DNA of 64,000 bases from Acridotheres tristis (taxonomy: Eukaryota > Chordata > Aves > Passeriformes > Sturnidae): contig CM072906.1 of the NCBI GenBank assembly GCA_037013685.1, positions 7,686,001 to 7,750,000 of the forward strand, given 5' to 3'. The position numbers and the translations under genes are program-made. Below, in pieces: positions 50,466 through 63,300 of the stretch. The notes beneath the pieces were generated by a model. That model saw nothing but the letters and a program-made list of their open reading frames with translations. It had not been told where the DNA came from and ran no database searches. Numbering within the stretch: position 1 is the first letter of the stretch; every line of letters begins with the position of its first letter.

Positions 50466-50615
50466 TTTCAATGCACTTTTGGTCTTTGTCAATCTGACCT
50501 TCTCTTCCCCATCTCCTCTCCTCTCTTTTGCAACACAGCCAACTTGGAAGTGCTTTAATAATTGCTGCCCATTACTGTAGACAGGAATGTTCTGTTCTTA
50601 AAGAGTAATAAAATA

Positions 50616-50842
50616 CTATAAAATAGTAGGTATTGGAGTTGGAGATATGTGCTCTTTTGGTGCATATTTTGCAAAGAATGGTAAAAAGACAGACAACATG
50701 ACCCCAACAATTGCCAGCATGTACCCCCATCCAATCTGGCAGTCTCCTGCATAGTAGATGTCTGAGTTCTCACAGAATCTCTTCACAGTAGCAGAGTTGA
50801 AACCAAAAGGGTAAACCAAAAGCCCAGAAGCCATTATGAACA
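50616..50842 (-). CDS. LHFPL-family tetraspan protein, terminal coding exon (TMEM211/LHFPL7-like)
   Basis: Membrane protein of the LHFPL tetraspan (claudin-related) family; this exon encodes the C-terminal 74 residues plus two bases of a shared codon. The acceptor is ctctctag (minus strand) next to 50842 and the stop is TAG at 50618-50616. Visible: end of TM3 (FIMASGLLVYPFGF), an extracellular loop with two cysteines (RFCENSDIYYAGDCQIGWGY), TM4 (MLAIVGVMLSVFLPFFA) and a short cytoplasmic tail ending PTIL. The pattern GLLxxPxG, CExSxxYYxGxCxxGWGYM and xLP resembles human TMEM211 (LHFPL7) more than LHFPL1-6. The upstream exon should end in a codon starting C or T (completed by TG, giving Leu) and was not found in the remaining 13 kb, so the gene probably extends past the window. 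Its exact paralogue and function are unresolved. Confidence 0.75.
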
Positions 50843-50933
50843 CTAGAGAGGAGAAAAAAAATAATCACCAGTTATTATCAAACATCAACTAGAGAGGAGA
50901 AAAAAAAAAATCACCAGTTATTATCAAACATCA
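50842..50933. repeat. 46-bp tandem duplication including a 3' splice site
   Basis: Two adjacent 46-base copies, 50842-50887 and 50888-50933, differ at a single base (T in copy one, A in copy two). On the minus strand each copy holds a polypyrimidine tract followed by ctctctag, so the LHFPL-family terminal exon has its real acceptor at 50843-50844 and an identical decoy at 50889-50890. The near-identity suggests a recent event. Confidence 0.92.
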
Positions 50934-52844
50934 ATTCCTTTGGAAAAAAAGAATCCTTACTTTAGAAAGGCAAATATATATATTATATTAAAATCAGTGG
51001 AAAAAGTCATAGCTTAGAAAACCCCCTTGTGATTGGCAGATTATCCTCCTTTTCATAATTACCTCTTGTGGACAGCAGTGATGGGACAAGGCAGCAAGTT
51101 GGGATTTTTTTCATGAGAACTCTTGCCATTAAATAACTTCAGAAACGCTGTGATCCAAATTATGTAGCCATGTAAAAAGTAAGGTGGTTCAGATACAATG
51201 GAATCCAGAGGAGAAGAATTCCTAAGTTGGCAGATTCCAAACCAGTTTCACTTTCTTCTCAACAGCATTTTTGTGCTTGAGACAAACAATTACTTTGTTC
51301 TGCCAAGTAGAAACTTTCATTGAAAGAGTGCAAATATAGATTTTCAGATTCTGCTGATGAGGTTCTGATAATGTGAGACTCATTAGTACTGACTCAAATT
51401 GTTTAAAACATCCTGCATTTGAACAACTGATGAAAAACAACACCATTTATCTTCTTTTTATTTATTTATCTTATGTCTCTTGACATTGGAAAGCCAGGCT
51501 TGCCTCCTGCAATTACCCTCCATTATCCATTGGCTTTTAATAGAACTTCACATATTTTAATATTTAAGGAATCCTTGACATATTCAAATATCAACTTATG
51601 CAGGTAAATGAATCAACAGTAGAACCATTTTTCCAACTTTGAAAATAGGACTGCCCAAGGTGTAACTCGTGAGTAAGATAAAGATGCACTAAAATCCTGC
51701 AGGAACAACTCTTGGAACCTGATTCTGCCCACCTTGGAAGTGAAGAGGGGTTGAGCCAGGCTGGTATGAGGGGTTACAGCACCTTTTGTTTGAGAGAGCA
51801 CTGAGAAACCAAGACTTCCATTCTATCCCTTCTGCTAATCAATCACCACTGCATTTAAAATCTCTATTTGAAAAGGCTTTATTTTATCTACTAAAAAGAT
51901 ACCATGGAGCAGTCCCTTTTCCTCTCTTCCCAGTACAGTGTTCTGTTCAAATTCAGGGTAGTGATTCAAGAAGCAAGCAGTATGTTTGAGCTGATAGATA
52001 ATTCATAACCAGCAAACATCTAATGAAACATTAGGAGTATAAAACAAACACTGTGTGCTATTCTCTGTGTTTGTGATTGCCTTTCAGGTAGGGCAGGTGC
52101 ATATTGCTCCAATTATAATATTGGAGAGGCTTAATCTTAAAAGTATCCACTAAAACAGGGCAATCACTCATTAATCTTTTTTAATTAAAAAACACTTTAA
52201 TAAGCTTGAGGGCTAGATGAAGTCAAAAAGTTTAACACATAGCCTGTCAAGCCCCTGAATAATTTGAATTAAACCTTTCCTTCCAGTCCAAATGGAACCA
52301 CTGAGTTAATCCCTTGTAGAAAACAATAAGATGAAGAGAACAGAAATTAAAAGGAGAGAAAGTGGAGCAGCAGCAAAGTCTGTTTCCCTCTGGGCATCTC
52401 ACATGTGGCTACAAAGAGAAGCTGCCTGCCAAGAGGTGGAACTCTCTGGGAGCCAAGTGTTCCACCTGCTCCAGCAGCCACCCTCTTTCCTTTAAACCTC
52501 AGGAATCATTTTGCAGTGGTTGCTGTGGCCTTCTCCTCTTTCCAAGCACAAGGTGGGTGAAAGATGCTGCTGCAAGAGCCAGTGAGGGAGAAAAATCCTT
52601 CCCAGCACAAGCAGCATCCTGAGCCAGGCTCACAATTCCTGATCCTCCAGCAGCTGCCCCTGCTGGGGGTGCCCAGGGCAGGGGGAGCTCGTGGAGCTGA
52701 GATTTCAGCAGCCGTGTCCCTGCATTTAGGGCCTGGCAGGAACCAGACATGCTGAAGCTGAATGCTAAGAAGTTATGTTATGCAGATCTCCCTAACTGCA
52801 TATGTGACACCCCAAAAAACGATATAAAATGAAAATACAGTAAA
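50934..52844. other. No gene seen (probable intron of the LHFPL-like gene)
   Basis: If the LHFPL-family gene continues to higher coordinates, this is part of its last intron. No exon with the expected tetraspan signature was recognised on the minus strand. Confidence 0.45.
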
Positions 52845-53112
52845 AATGAAGCTAAACAAGAGGACGACAAGGGGTGATAGTTTTAAATTAAAACAGGGTA
52901 GATTCAGAGTAGATAGAAGGAAGAAATCCTTCAGGATGAGTGTGGTAAAACACCAGCACAGGCTGCCCAGAGAGGTGGTGGATGGCCCATGCCTGGAAGC
53001 ATCCAAGGTCAGATTGCTCTGAGCAATCTCACCGAGTTGAAGACATCCCTGTTTGCTCAGGGGAACCTTTCCAGGTCGCTTCAAATCCAAACTATTCCAT
53101 GGTTCTGTCATC
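52845..53112 (+). mobile_element. CR1 LINE fragment (3' end)
   Basis: Non-LTR retrotransposon remnant. It matches the well-known 3' end of avian CR1: gacaaggggtgatagtttta, gtagattcagagtagat, the hallmark caggctgcccagagaggtgg, then ggaagcatccaaggtcagat, and a degraded 3' terminal direct repeat attccatg/gttctgtc at about 53094-53109. 5'-truncated, with many substitutions and no coding capacity, so it is an old inactive copy in plus orientation. Confidence 0.9.
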
Positions 53113-53990
53113 TTGTTCAGTAAAGGTCACTGAGCTTTCCCAAAAGAGCTGAGGGGCCGGCACAACCTGAGAGCCACATGACACTCCTGCACATCCAGGA
53201 AAATTCCAGAGCACCTCCTCTGGTGGCAGAAACATAGGAAATAATTCCGAAAAAGGGAGATTTTCCCTACTGCTGTTGTACACAGCAGTGAGAGTGTTAA
53301 ACCACAAACAAAACCCTGTTAATCCACGGACCTGTGCAGTTGTAGGTTCACTGTGACACAGCTGGGATGTGGAACAGGGGGCTGCCCAAGAGCCTGTGGT
53401 CTACAGGAGTTGCTGAGCACAGCCTTGCTGCAACCCAGGCTGCTCCACTGCTCCAGGAATCTTGAAACAGCCCCGGGGTGCAAAACGTTCTGTGAAATGT
53501 TGGGAAAGCGAGCCAGTTTTACAAGAAACAGCCACTGCTCTAAGCAAGAAGCAGGTCTAAAATTAAAATTTCAGTTTGTTCGTCTTTTCAAAGCCAAAAT
53601 AGCATCTCATTCGATGAAAAATAAAAAAAAAATTGCAGAATTGGAAACAAACCTTTCAGTCATAAAATCCTTTCCTAACTGTTAAATTTCACTGTTTTTC
53701 TGACACTGTCTCAACCCCTTGCTCTGTTTCACATATCTGTTCCATATATGTTTTCTTTTTGATTGGGTTACACAGAATTGAAGGCTGTGTTTTACAGTGT
53801 TTTGATTAGCACTTGGTGCTGATGTTGCGTGGTGTGATTTAATGGAAGCAGCTCCATTTTTTTTTTTTTCCAAGGCTAGAAATAATCTGTCACAGCTGAA
53901 CGTATGTGTTCACATATCAAACGGGCTAAAAAGTTACCCATGGTTTTATATCCTCAGGCATGTCATAGAATGACCTCATTATTCTCATTT
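53113..53990. other. No gene seen
   Basis: Non-coding sequence right of the CR1 fragment. No exon, RNA gene or further transposon recognised. Confidence 0.45.
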
Positions 53991-54330
53991 AGGTGCCCTC
54001 TTTCGTACAAAGGCTCCAAATATTGAATAGCCCCGTTATTACCCGCAGAATCCGAGCTTTCAGGCATGGTGCTAATGACTCCTTAATGGTGCTGTCTGTC
54101 AGCAGCACAGCGAGCTGGGACAGCGCACAAAGAAACAGTGGGGCTCCATTTAGGCTCCTCGTGTAACACTCACGCCTCTGCACGGCTTTCCAACAACAAA
54201 CATCACTTTGAAAGGTGTCAGAGCACAGCAGCGAGTGCATCTCACCGTTCTGCGAGGTGTAATCCTGCTGTCACGCAGGGTGATGGGGCCACACGACATC
54301 CTCGGGTCTGTTCTGCAGCATGAAGCCTCT
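53990..54330. promoter_or_regulatory. CpG-richer block, candidate conserved non-coding element
   Basis: About 340 bases with roughly 15 CpGs in an otherwise CpG-poor region, and mixed-complexity sequence without repeats. Open frames on both strands look unlike any known protein. It may be an enhancer or distal promoter. This is a composition-based guess. Confidence 0.25.
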
Positions 54331-57300
54331 GGGGTGTGAGGGGACTTGCTGGTAAAATGCACAGTTGAGTTCTTTTTTAACATGATTTGATAATTTGATT
54401 CATCTCCCATCAGCAATGAAGTCTGGTTAAAAAGTGCTCTTTTTTTTTTCTTTTGTTTTGTTTATCATGTGCCACACAGGTGTTTGTTGTTGCTGGGTTC
54501 TCCCCACCTGAGCCCTCTGCAGTAACTCACAGCTCATGGCAGCCCAGGCACAAGGCCAAGCACTGGGTTCAACAGTAAGTCCTATTTTATTTCTGCTTTC
54601 TAATCCCAGTTACAGTCTCACCTCATCCTCTTTGCTTCCCTGGTGTCTTACAGCCAGATGGTAAATGGCAGTTTCTCCTCTGAAAAGTTTGCTAGCCAAG
54701 GCCTGGTTTTATTTAAAAAGTAGGTTTCTGAATTGGTTGGTTTCTAATTAACATAACTTTATAGGAATAAGGCATTATTTGAAAGGAAGAGACTTCTTTT
54801 TAGGGTAAACAAGACTTTTTGTAGGAAAAAATGTAAATTGTTGGTGAAAATATTGAATCAGTGACACTTCTAGTTGGGGAAAATAGCATTCTCTGCTATT
54901 TTAAAAATTAATAATACATAACTCTTTGTCATTACAATGGTTTATTCATTTCATTAAGCTCCTGTACAACTGTTTAATTATTTAAATCTCTCACACCATT
55001 TTCAAGTCGATTTTAAACCAAAGCAAAGCAGTGCAGTTCTCTGGAGTGTGTGCAGAGGGCACCAATGTACAACACTCTTAGATACCATGACAAAAAAGGT
55101 TATTTCCATTCCACTTCTTTGGGCAAGACTGATGGAGCTTCCAACATCTGAAACACAATAATTGAATAGTTTTCTGTATTGTGAAGAAGAATGTTTAAAC
55201 TGGGCTAAGCTTATGTTTATCCTTCCCCACTAATGTCGAAATGGATGGAAATCCAAAGGTGGCTCACAAACATAGAGAACCAAAAAACCTGTTTTGTTTT
55301 ATTGTGTTTATATGTTTAGGTGATGTGTGGTAGTGAAATATGCTGTGTGCATGAATTCTCCTCCTGAAATTGCCTGCTGTAAGATTGGTTTGTCTTAGAA
55401 ATTTAATTTGCTTGCTTTAGGAGTGTATTGTATTCCTGATACTTGTGACAATGATGGATTAATTGCAAACTTGTGGGACATATCAGACAATCATTGGAAT
55501 TAGGGTTGAATCACAGGCAAGCAAAGGCTTCCAACCCTATTACATATTGTCACAGTCTTATGTCTTCTTGGAAAATTTTTATTGACAGACCTTAATCTAC
55601 CAAAGCAATTTTCACTCATCAAGAAGTTTCCTCTTACATATAATCCATTACCTCTCTTATTAAACCTGGCAGTTCTTCATATGCACAATCAGTTGACTTG
55701 GAATAACACATTTCCTCTCAGGTTCACACATTTTATTCACCTAATAATTTTATTAGCTGCTCTCCAGTTTTTCTTTATGTTTATGTGATTTTACTTACAT
55801 GATCTTAAATGAGAAAGCAGGTGCTGAACCAAAGCCACAGACAGTTTAACCCAGAAATATAGAAAGAAATAGAAATATAGAAAGCCAGAAATATAGAAAA
55901 CCTGGCAGCCAGTAACACAATCTTCAAAAAATCACCTCTTGTCCTACTGCCCTGGCTGGCCTGCACTCAATCCTTCCCAGAACTCTTCCCTAAATATTTT
56001 TGTAGCATGCCTGAAGGGTTTCTACATTTAGGGCACTTTGGATAAATTCCCTTTTACAAAAAGAAGGTACCTATATTTCTCTTCCATAGCTATCCCTTGA
56101 AGACAGTGCTAAGTAAGATCAAAGATTTTTGTCAGTAATAGCTGCACATCATTGCACAAATAGAAAGAAGATGGAATTCTGGGCTTATCCAAAAATTAGT
56201 GATTTCCTTTTGACTGCTTTAGGAAAAGAGGAATTACCCAGAGTAATTTTGGGAGAGCTGAAATATATCTAAAATCAGCAGGCATCGTTCTAAACGCCTA
56301 TAACATACAAATAAAACAAACAGGAAAGTGACCATAAAATAACCAGGAAAGTGCCCTCTCAAAGATAAAAGAAACCAGACTAAAATCCTACTGTTACAAC
56401 AGCTGAACTTTGCAGGATGAGGCAAACAGGGACCCTGTTAAATGCCATTCTGCTCTGCTGAACTCATGGCAGGTGCATGTCAGGTACCTGGAGTTCAAAC
56501 TCTTGGAAGCAGCCCTAGCAATTATTCCCTCCAAGGAAACCAAAAAGAAGAGCAAGAAAAAGGGATAATAATGCCCATATGCTTGGTATAAAGATGTAGC
56601 TGCCTTCCTTTGTAACTGAATAAAGAGCTGGAACTCCTCATAATGGCACAGCCACTTCTAACATATCACACTTTAGCTCTTCTTTGTAAAGAATTATTCC
56701 ACTGGCGTCATTTCTGTCAAACATGTTATGATTTGAGGAGCTTCTATCAGTGCTGGCCTGGTGCCAAAGGAGTAGATTATAGAAGTTCCTTTTCTGGATT
56801 TTCTAAACGGTGCAACTCACAAGTTAGCAGCTGTAATATAAATGTGGTTATAACGAGAGCTGTGTAGCTTGTCAAGCCCCTTTGTAGCTAACAAAGGGAA
56901 TGGGTTCGTTTGTACAGTATCTCCAAACTCAGTGTTTAAAGAAAATGCTGAGTCTGTGACTCCAGCTCACAAGCTAAGGAACTGCATCAGATATAGTAAG
57001 TTGTATTTTTATATATGTACATACATGCAAAATTATGGGGAAATATGTGTATATCAAAAGCTGGTTAATGTTTTCCATTTCAGTTTATTTGGATTTAGCT
57101 GAGGTAGAGTAGGAACACGTAATTTTAAATAAAGCTAGCACTGAAATAAGGGTGTCCATGCACCTCTTTTACACAAATATTGTTAGTGCCACTGAAATAC
57201 TCCACTCAGGTTCTGTTGGCACAACTCCCTCATCCTACAAATAGCCTGTTTCAGAAATGTCTAACAACTGTAGGAATAGCTGAATCTATCTTAGTTATTA

Positions 57301-60300
57301 TCTGAAGGGAGTGGAATCTGACTATCCAGACTTTGGAAAAGAAATTCTCTGAAGCCATCACAGAGGTAATTGGGCTTGGTAATTACTGCATTAGCTGCAA
57401 GTTTATTAAGGGCCACAAAAGGAAATGCCATCCTGGTGACCTTTGAGGCTGCATTTCACAGCATGTTTTCTACATGAGAACAAATGATGAAACTTGACTA
57501 TTTCTGCCAAGTGAGTGGTAGCTATGGTGAAGATTTATAGCTGTAATCTGGTAATCTATGGGGCTAATCATACAGTTATAGAGTTGTGTGTCATTTACTC
57601 GAAAAGCCTGAAATGATCTGTGTAGTCACTGTGTAGACTGTGCTGAAGGAGTGCATTTTGTCATCTGCAAGGTTAGGAGAAATACAGCCTCTTTAGCAGA
57701 CTGTAAAAAGAGAGACGAGAGCTAATGTTTCTCAAAATAGCAGCATGTTACATGAAATTTTACAAGAGTCAGAGAGCTAAGAAATGGGACTGTCAGATGC
57801 ATTCTCATTTGGAAACCATTATGATTTTCCTCTTTAGTACTGCTTCAATAATTACATAGATTTTCTATTTATATTTTTTTTTTTTGGAAATTATTTAAGT
57901 CATGCTCACTTCATCTCTCTCAGAGCAGCAAACACAGATGCAGACTAATAATGTAATATTGACATATTTAAGGGTTGGATTCTTTAGCTGAGAGCAGCAT
58001 GTTCAGAATGCATCATGCCTGTAATATGCCTGTGTTCCCTTATCTTTGTGTCACATTTTATTCAACAGTTGAGAAGTGCTAATAAAAAGTGCATATTTCA
58101 GTTGTTCTATTTTAGGTAAACATAACATGGTACACATTTTCTTAGCAATGCACATTACTTAACTGTGCAACTCCATTTCTACAAATAGAAATTAGAGTGG
58201 CAAACGCTTTGCTTCTCTTCTTAATTAACCTATCCTTGCCAAAACTTCCTGTTCTTCAGTGCAGGGAATGAAACTGATGACTGAAAATTTAAATTAATGC
58301 TTTTTCTTGTGATCTTCTGGCTGAGAACAAGAGCAGCTTCCACTTACCATCTGATGCATTCCCTAGCAATAGAAACAGTGTCAGCCTGGGTCCATGTGCA
58401 GCTGCAGGGAAGGAGGGACCAGACACACTTATATTGTCTTTGCTTTGGAGCCAGCTCACCTGGCAAGGGGACATGCTGCCCAGCCTGCAGCAGGTCTTGG
58501 CTCCTGCTCTGCCTGCCAAATCCAAGTTCTTAAATAGCTATTTAGAACAGGGGCTGAGGGCCAAAAGGCAGGCAGTGATGTGTAGATCACCTGAAATGTC
58601 ACGATTCCACATGACACATTTGCTGCCTTCTCCTCCCCACCTGCTCAGCCCACAGGTCTGTTTTAAATCAATCTTTTCACCTCTCCCAAGACTCACAATT
58701 TAAGCAGAGCAGACACTGATGAAAACAGATTTATAATGAAGCTGGTGGCCATTAAATACCAACCTTCCACCAGAGGTGACCTTATTGTAAAGTGTTGTAG
58801 AGTGAATTTATTTTGACTTTGCCCATTCTCTACCTTGTCTCACACACTGGCAGCTGAGGCAGTGGTGGTGGGAGGTCTGAGAATAATACCCACGTCTCAC
58901 TTCATTACAGCTGCACTTCACATCCCAGCAATCTCCAAGCCTCAGGGATATCACATTCATTACCTCTTTCAGAGACATGTATTTTACATATATGGCTGAA
59001 AGGTGATTAGAATCCCTGCCACAACAGTGTTTTATCTGGAATGCAACCATGAAAAATACATGCCTAAAACAAAAAAGACATCCTACATCCTTCTCCTAAT
59101 TGATTTAAGCTACAAAGACCAGCTTCAGTTTTCCCAGGGCACAGGAACTACCAGGAAGACACAAATTGCATGTTTTCAAATCTCCTCATAAAAACTGCCT
59201 GACAAGGGGTTGAAAGCAGAGTTTTCTGTTTCTCAGATGTCCTAGTCCTGTGAATGTCATCAGTCAGCAGAAGCTCACGTGCCACCACCTGATCATAAAG
59301 AACAATTCTGTAACAACCCTCATTTCATGCTGCTGATTCCAGCCCACCATAAATCAGCCACACCACGAGTAATGCTGGAAATGATTGTCTGCTCCAGAGC
59401 TCCTCTCTCACAGCCCAGGTGCCACACAGCTGTAGCCACATGCAGCCCCTGTCCTGCTGAAGTGGCTGAGAGCAGCACTTCCAGCAGTGCTTGGAAGATC
59501 TTTAATGTTGCACACTGGAACAGTGCAGGAGTACCCATTCAGTGGTTTTAAAAACATTATAAATGGAGTCAGCTATGGCTTGAACCAGATGCTCTCTGCA
59601 GATGGGAAATGGGGTAACAAATGCCTGGAAGTGCAGCAGGTGATCCCAGCACTGATCCTCAGGTGCACACAGCACTCTGATCCATTCTCTCTCACCTTCT
59701 TTCTAATATCCAGCACTTCTTTCCCTGAGCAGGGTTTGCTGTCACTGCTGGCTGTTTGTGCAGCTGAATCAGCACAGCACATCTGATGTTTTGACTTCAG
59801 CCTTGTGTGACCCCTGTGTTCCTTAGCCAAGTCTTACCCAGCAGCTTTGAGTAATGTCCTCCTAAAACCTGTGGTCAAAACGGTTCTGGGCTGGTTGTGC
59901 TGGTCCAGCCACCCTCAGTTAACAGCAGACAGATCAGGCTTGGAGAGCCCCAGCCACATCTCACACAAGAGCTTATTTTAGTCCAAAGCTGCTAGAAGAA
60001 AGTAGTAAAACAACAACAAAACAAAGCAACCAAAAAAAACCCAACAACAAACAAACAATAAAGTTGTGTTCTGATGCAGAGCTACCTAGATTAGAAAAAT
60101 CGTGTTGAAATCCAGAATAGTGATAGAAATGCCCCAAATTACCAGCTAAATGAAACTGTTTTGGGATATCTGATCCTTCTTATCAGGTTGGCCCAGCTGC
60201 ACAATTTCCCATCTCCAATTATACCAAAAGGCCCACACTTCCTTCTTCATTAATGCGTTTGAAGGATTTAATGAGTTACTTCATCAGGTTAATAAATCCC

Positions 60301-63300
60301 CTCAATAATTTTATTACACTTTGATACAGGTATTCAAGAGGTGCAGCTAAAAAATGATCATCATTTCTATTTCTTGACAGAATAATTTAGTTAATAAATT
60401 TGGCCCATGAAATCCAGAATTCATAAATAAACTATGGGGACAATTGAATGTCTGTGTGGAGGAGGGAGTTTTTTTCCTATCTCTGGTTATTGGAAATCCT
60501 CTGTCTCTTGTGCAAGTAACTTCAGGCTAAGGAGAACTGCAGGAGGTTGGTGCCTTTTGGCAATGTCCTGCTTCCCACTGAGTGCTTAGGGGGAGTCCAG
60601 CTGCTGCAGCACATGTGCCACTGGACATAACCCACATTAATTTGCTCCAGCACTCCCTCAGGTTTAAAATCCAGCTTCATAAAGGCTGTTCCATTCCTTG
60701 AGGCAAAACTCTTTAGCTGATTTTGAGCAGGTGCAGTGACACTGTCAGAAATAAGCATTCCATTCTGGAAATTATTTTAAAACTGAATTGAATTGGTTGC
60801 CATGCCATTTTTTTTTTATCCCGTGGCATTATAGTAAATGACATCATCAACAAAATAACCTTAGGGGCAAGGGTGTTTTCAGAATCTTAACCTCTGAATG
60901 GCCAGCAGTGTTACAGCTTCCTATCACCAGATTAATAATATTTATGGTAGGTAGACTGCAAGAATGGGATCATACTATTTATTTACTTACTGTTGAAAGC
61001 CACCTCTGGCAAGAACAAATTTCCCATTAATCACCACCTTATCTCTGTAAGAAAGAGCTACTCTCAAGGACATGTGTGTTATTCCCATTGTTATATTAAT
61101 ACAAGAATAGCTCTGCCATGGATTTTTTACATTGAACTTTATTTATTTTCTAGATTTTCTTTTTTAAGGGGAGCTGAAATGCAAAAATAAATATTGAACT
61201 TTGTTAATAAATGAGCTACTTAAGACACCAACTGTAGCAATAAGATCCCAGTATTTCCCTGAATATGTTTTTATGTAAAGAAACTGCAAATCAGTATCTA
61301 TTTCTTCTCTTTTTTATCAACTGAAGCTCCAGTTATGAATTTGAGTTTCTTCTGGGAGTGCAGATGACCTTGTTAAGTTGTGAGAGTGCCAGAAAAGCGG
61401 TGCCCTCCAGTCCAGGGGGTCAGAGAAGTGAAGCCAATTTCTAAGGTCGGGTCTTGTAATCAAAAAATGCATATTTCTCTCTCCTTTACACATAGGCTTT
61501 AGCCAGCATTTGAAACATTACCTATTATATTAGGCTGCAGGATGATTTGTTTTTCTAATTTTTCAAGAGCACTACATCATATATTTTCAACTTTACAAAA
61601 GAAATCAACCTGGCAGAGAACAATATCGGAAAAATTCTCTTTTATGTGAGAAAAGCATTAGTGGAAAGCCTTCCACGAGCCTTATGCAGTACCAGAACGA
61701 GGTGGTTGTATAAGGGGTACCAATTAATGTTAATTTGCTGTTTAATTAGGTGTCCAGCACAGAACAATGGTGAGACATTGTGCGGGTGGGAGGAGCCCCC
61801 TGATTGTCAGGTGGACACAGTCACCATTCCTGCCTCCCAAAGTCAGGCACTGCTCCTGCAGCAATTCCTCTGGAGCCTGTCAGATGTGATTTCAGCAGTA
61901 ATTTGTTTGCAGAGTGAAAGGTGTGCTTTCAAACAGAGCACAGGGCTGTGTTCTCTGTCCTGCCCCCGTTCTGCTGCTCAGTCCAAACCGTGGGGGTGTG
62001 AGGATGCTCTGGGAGGAGTGCCAGCCCTGCAGCTGGGTCTGTGTGACTCCAGCAGCCAGCCCTGCTCAGCTGTGCCCTGCTGAGAGCTGGGACCCCCCTT
62101 GCCCCAGGCTGACACTGCCAACCCCACACACAGCAGTGAGGAACACCCCAGGCAGCCCCTGTGACAGGGGCTTCCTTCAGCACTGCCAAAAAACCCCTCA
62201 GCCTTTCCATCTTCCTGCATTTAAATGTTTGAGTTAATAACAGTTATGGGGCAGCATGGGGAAAGGAACTTAAATACATCATTTGTCATCTCAGGATACT
62301 GAATTACACCATTACTGAAAGGAATACAGAGAAATGTGTCCAATAAACAGAGCACAGTTTGCACAATTTGCTTTGCATTTCCCACATCCTGCAACAAGAA
62401 CGGGGTAGTCAGGCTCCTTAATGATGATAATATATGTACAGAAAGAGCAGTTCCCTGAGGGCTCCTGATTAATCAGGAAAATACTCATTTGTTCTGGCAG
62501 AAGTGATGTGCATCTAGGCAGGGCAAATGATGAACCCTAAGTGCATACATCAGCCATCAAGGGCCAAAAGTTTCCATTCATTTAAATCATTTTCCCTCTA
62601 AGAAATTAAACCCCATGTCTCAGCACAGCACAGGACACAAGAGCACTTGTTCTTGTCCCAGTTCCATTAGGGTTTTGTCTGACAAATGCAGAAAGAGGCC
62701 CCTCATCCATTTTAGAGACTCTAAATGCATTGAGCTCCCAAACGAAGACATTGCTGCTTGCTTCGATACCCTGTTCAGAGGAGGATGTGAGGCCTCAGCT
62801 GCTGTATCTGATCACTGTGCAAGAGACTTGGGAACAAGTTGGAAGATTTAAAGGATTTTTCGCCAGCTGATCTAAATCCCTGCCTGTTTTTCAGTACACA
62901 AGAATCTGCCTACTGATTGCAATCTTCCTCCACTCCATCAGAGCCATATTAATTCTGTGGCTTGGCACAGCTGTTGCCATCTAGAAGTTTGCAGTGTGGC
63001 ATTTGAAATCTTTATTTCAGGTTTTATTCTCTATTCTGAGTTGGGAGTTTGCTAGTAATGAGGTGAATCCTCTGTGCCTTACACGTATTTCCCTTGGTGT
63101 TCATTTTTAAATTAGCCACAGAAAGGACAAACTAAAAGCAGATGTGTCATATTTTTCCTTTGTGTGTTTGGAATCTCAGTCTTGGAAATATCTTCGCCAG
63201 ATAAATGAATTCCAGGTTACTGGGATAAACAGATGCAATCAAATACTCGTGTGTAGAAGAAAGCCTTACAAAAATGTGATCCAACAGCTCTTCAAGGAAA

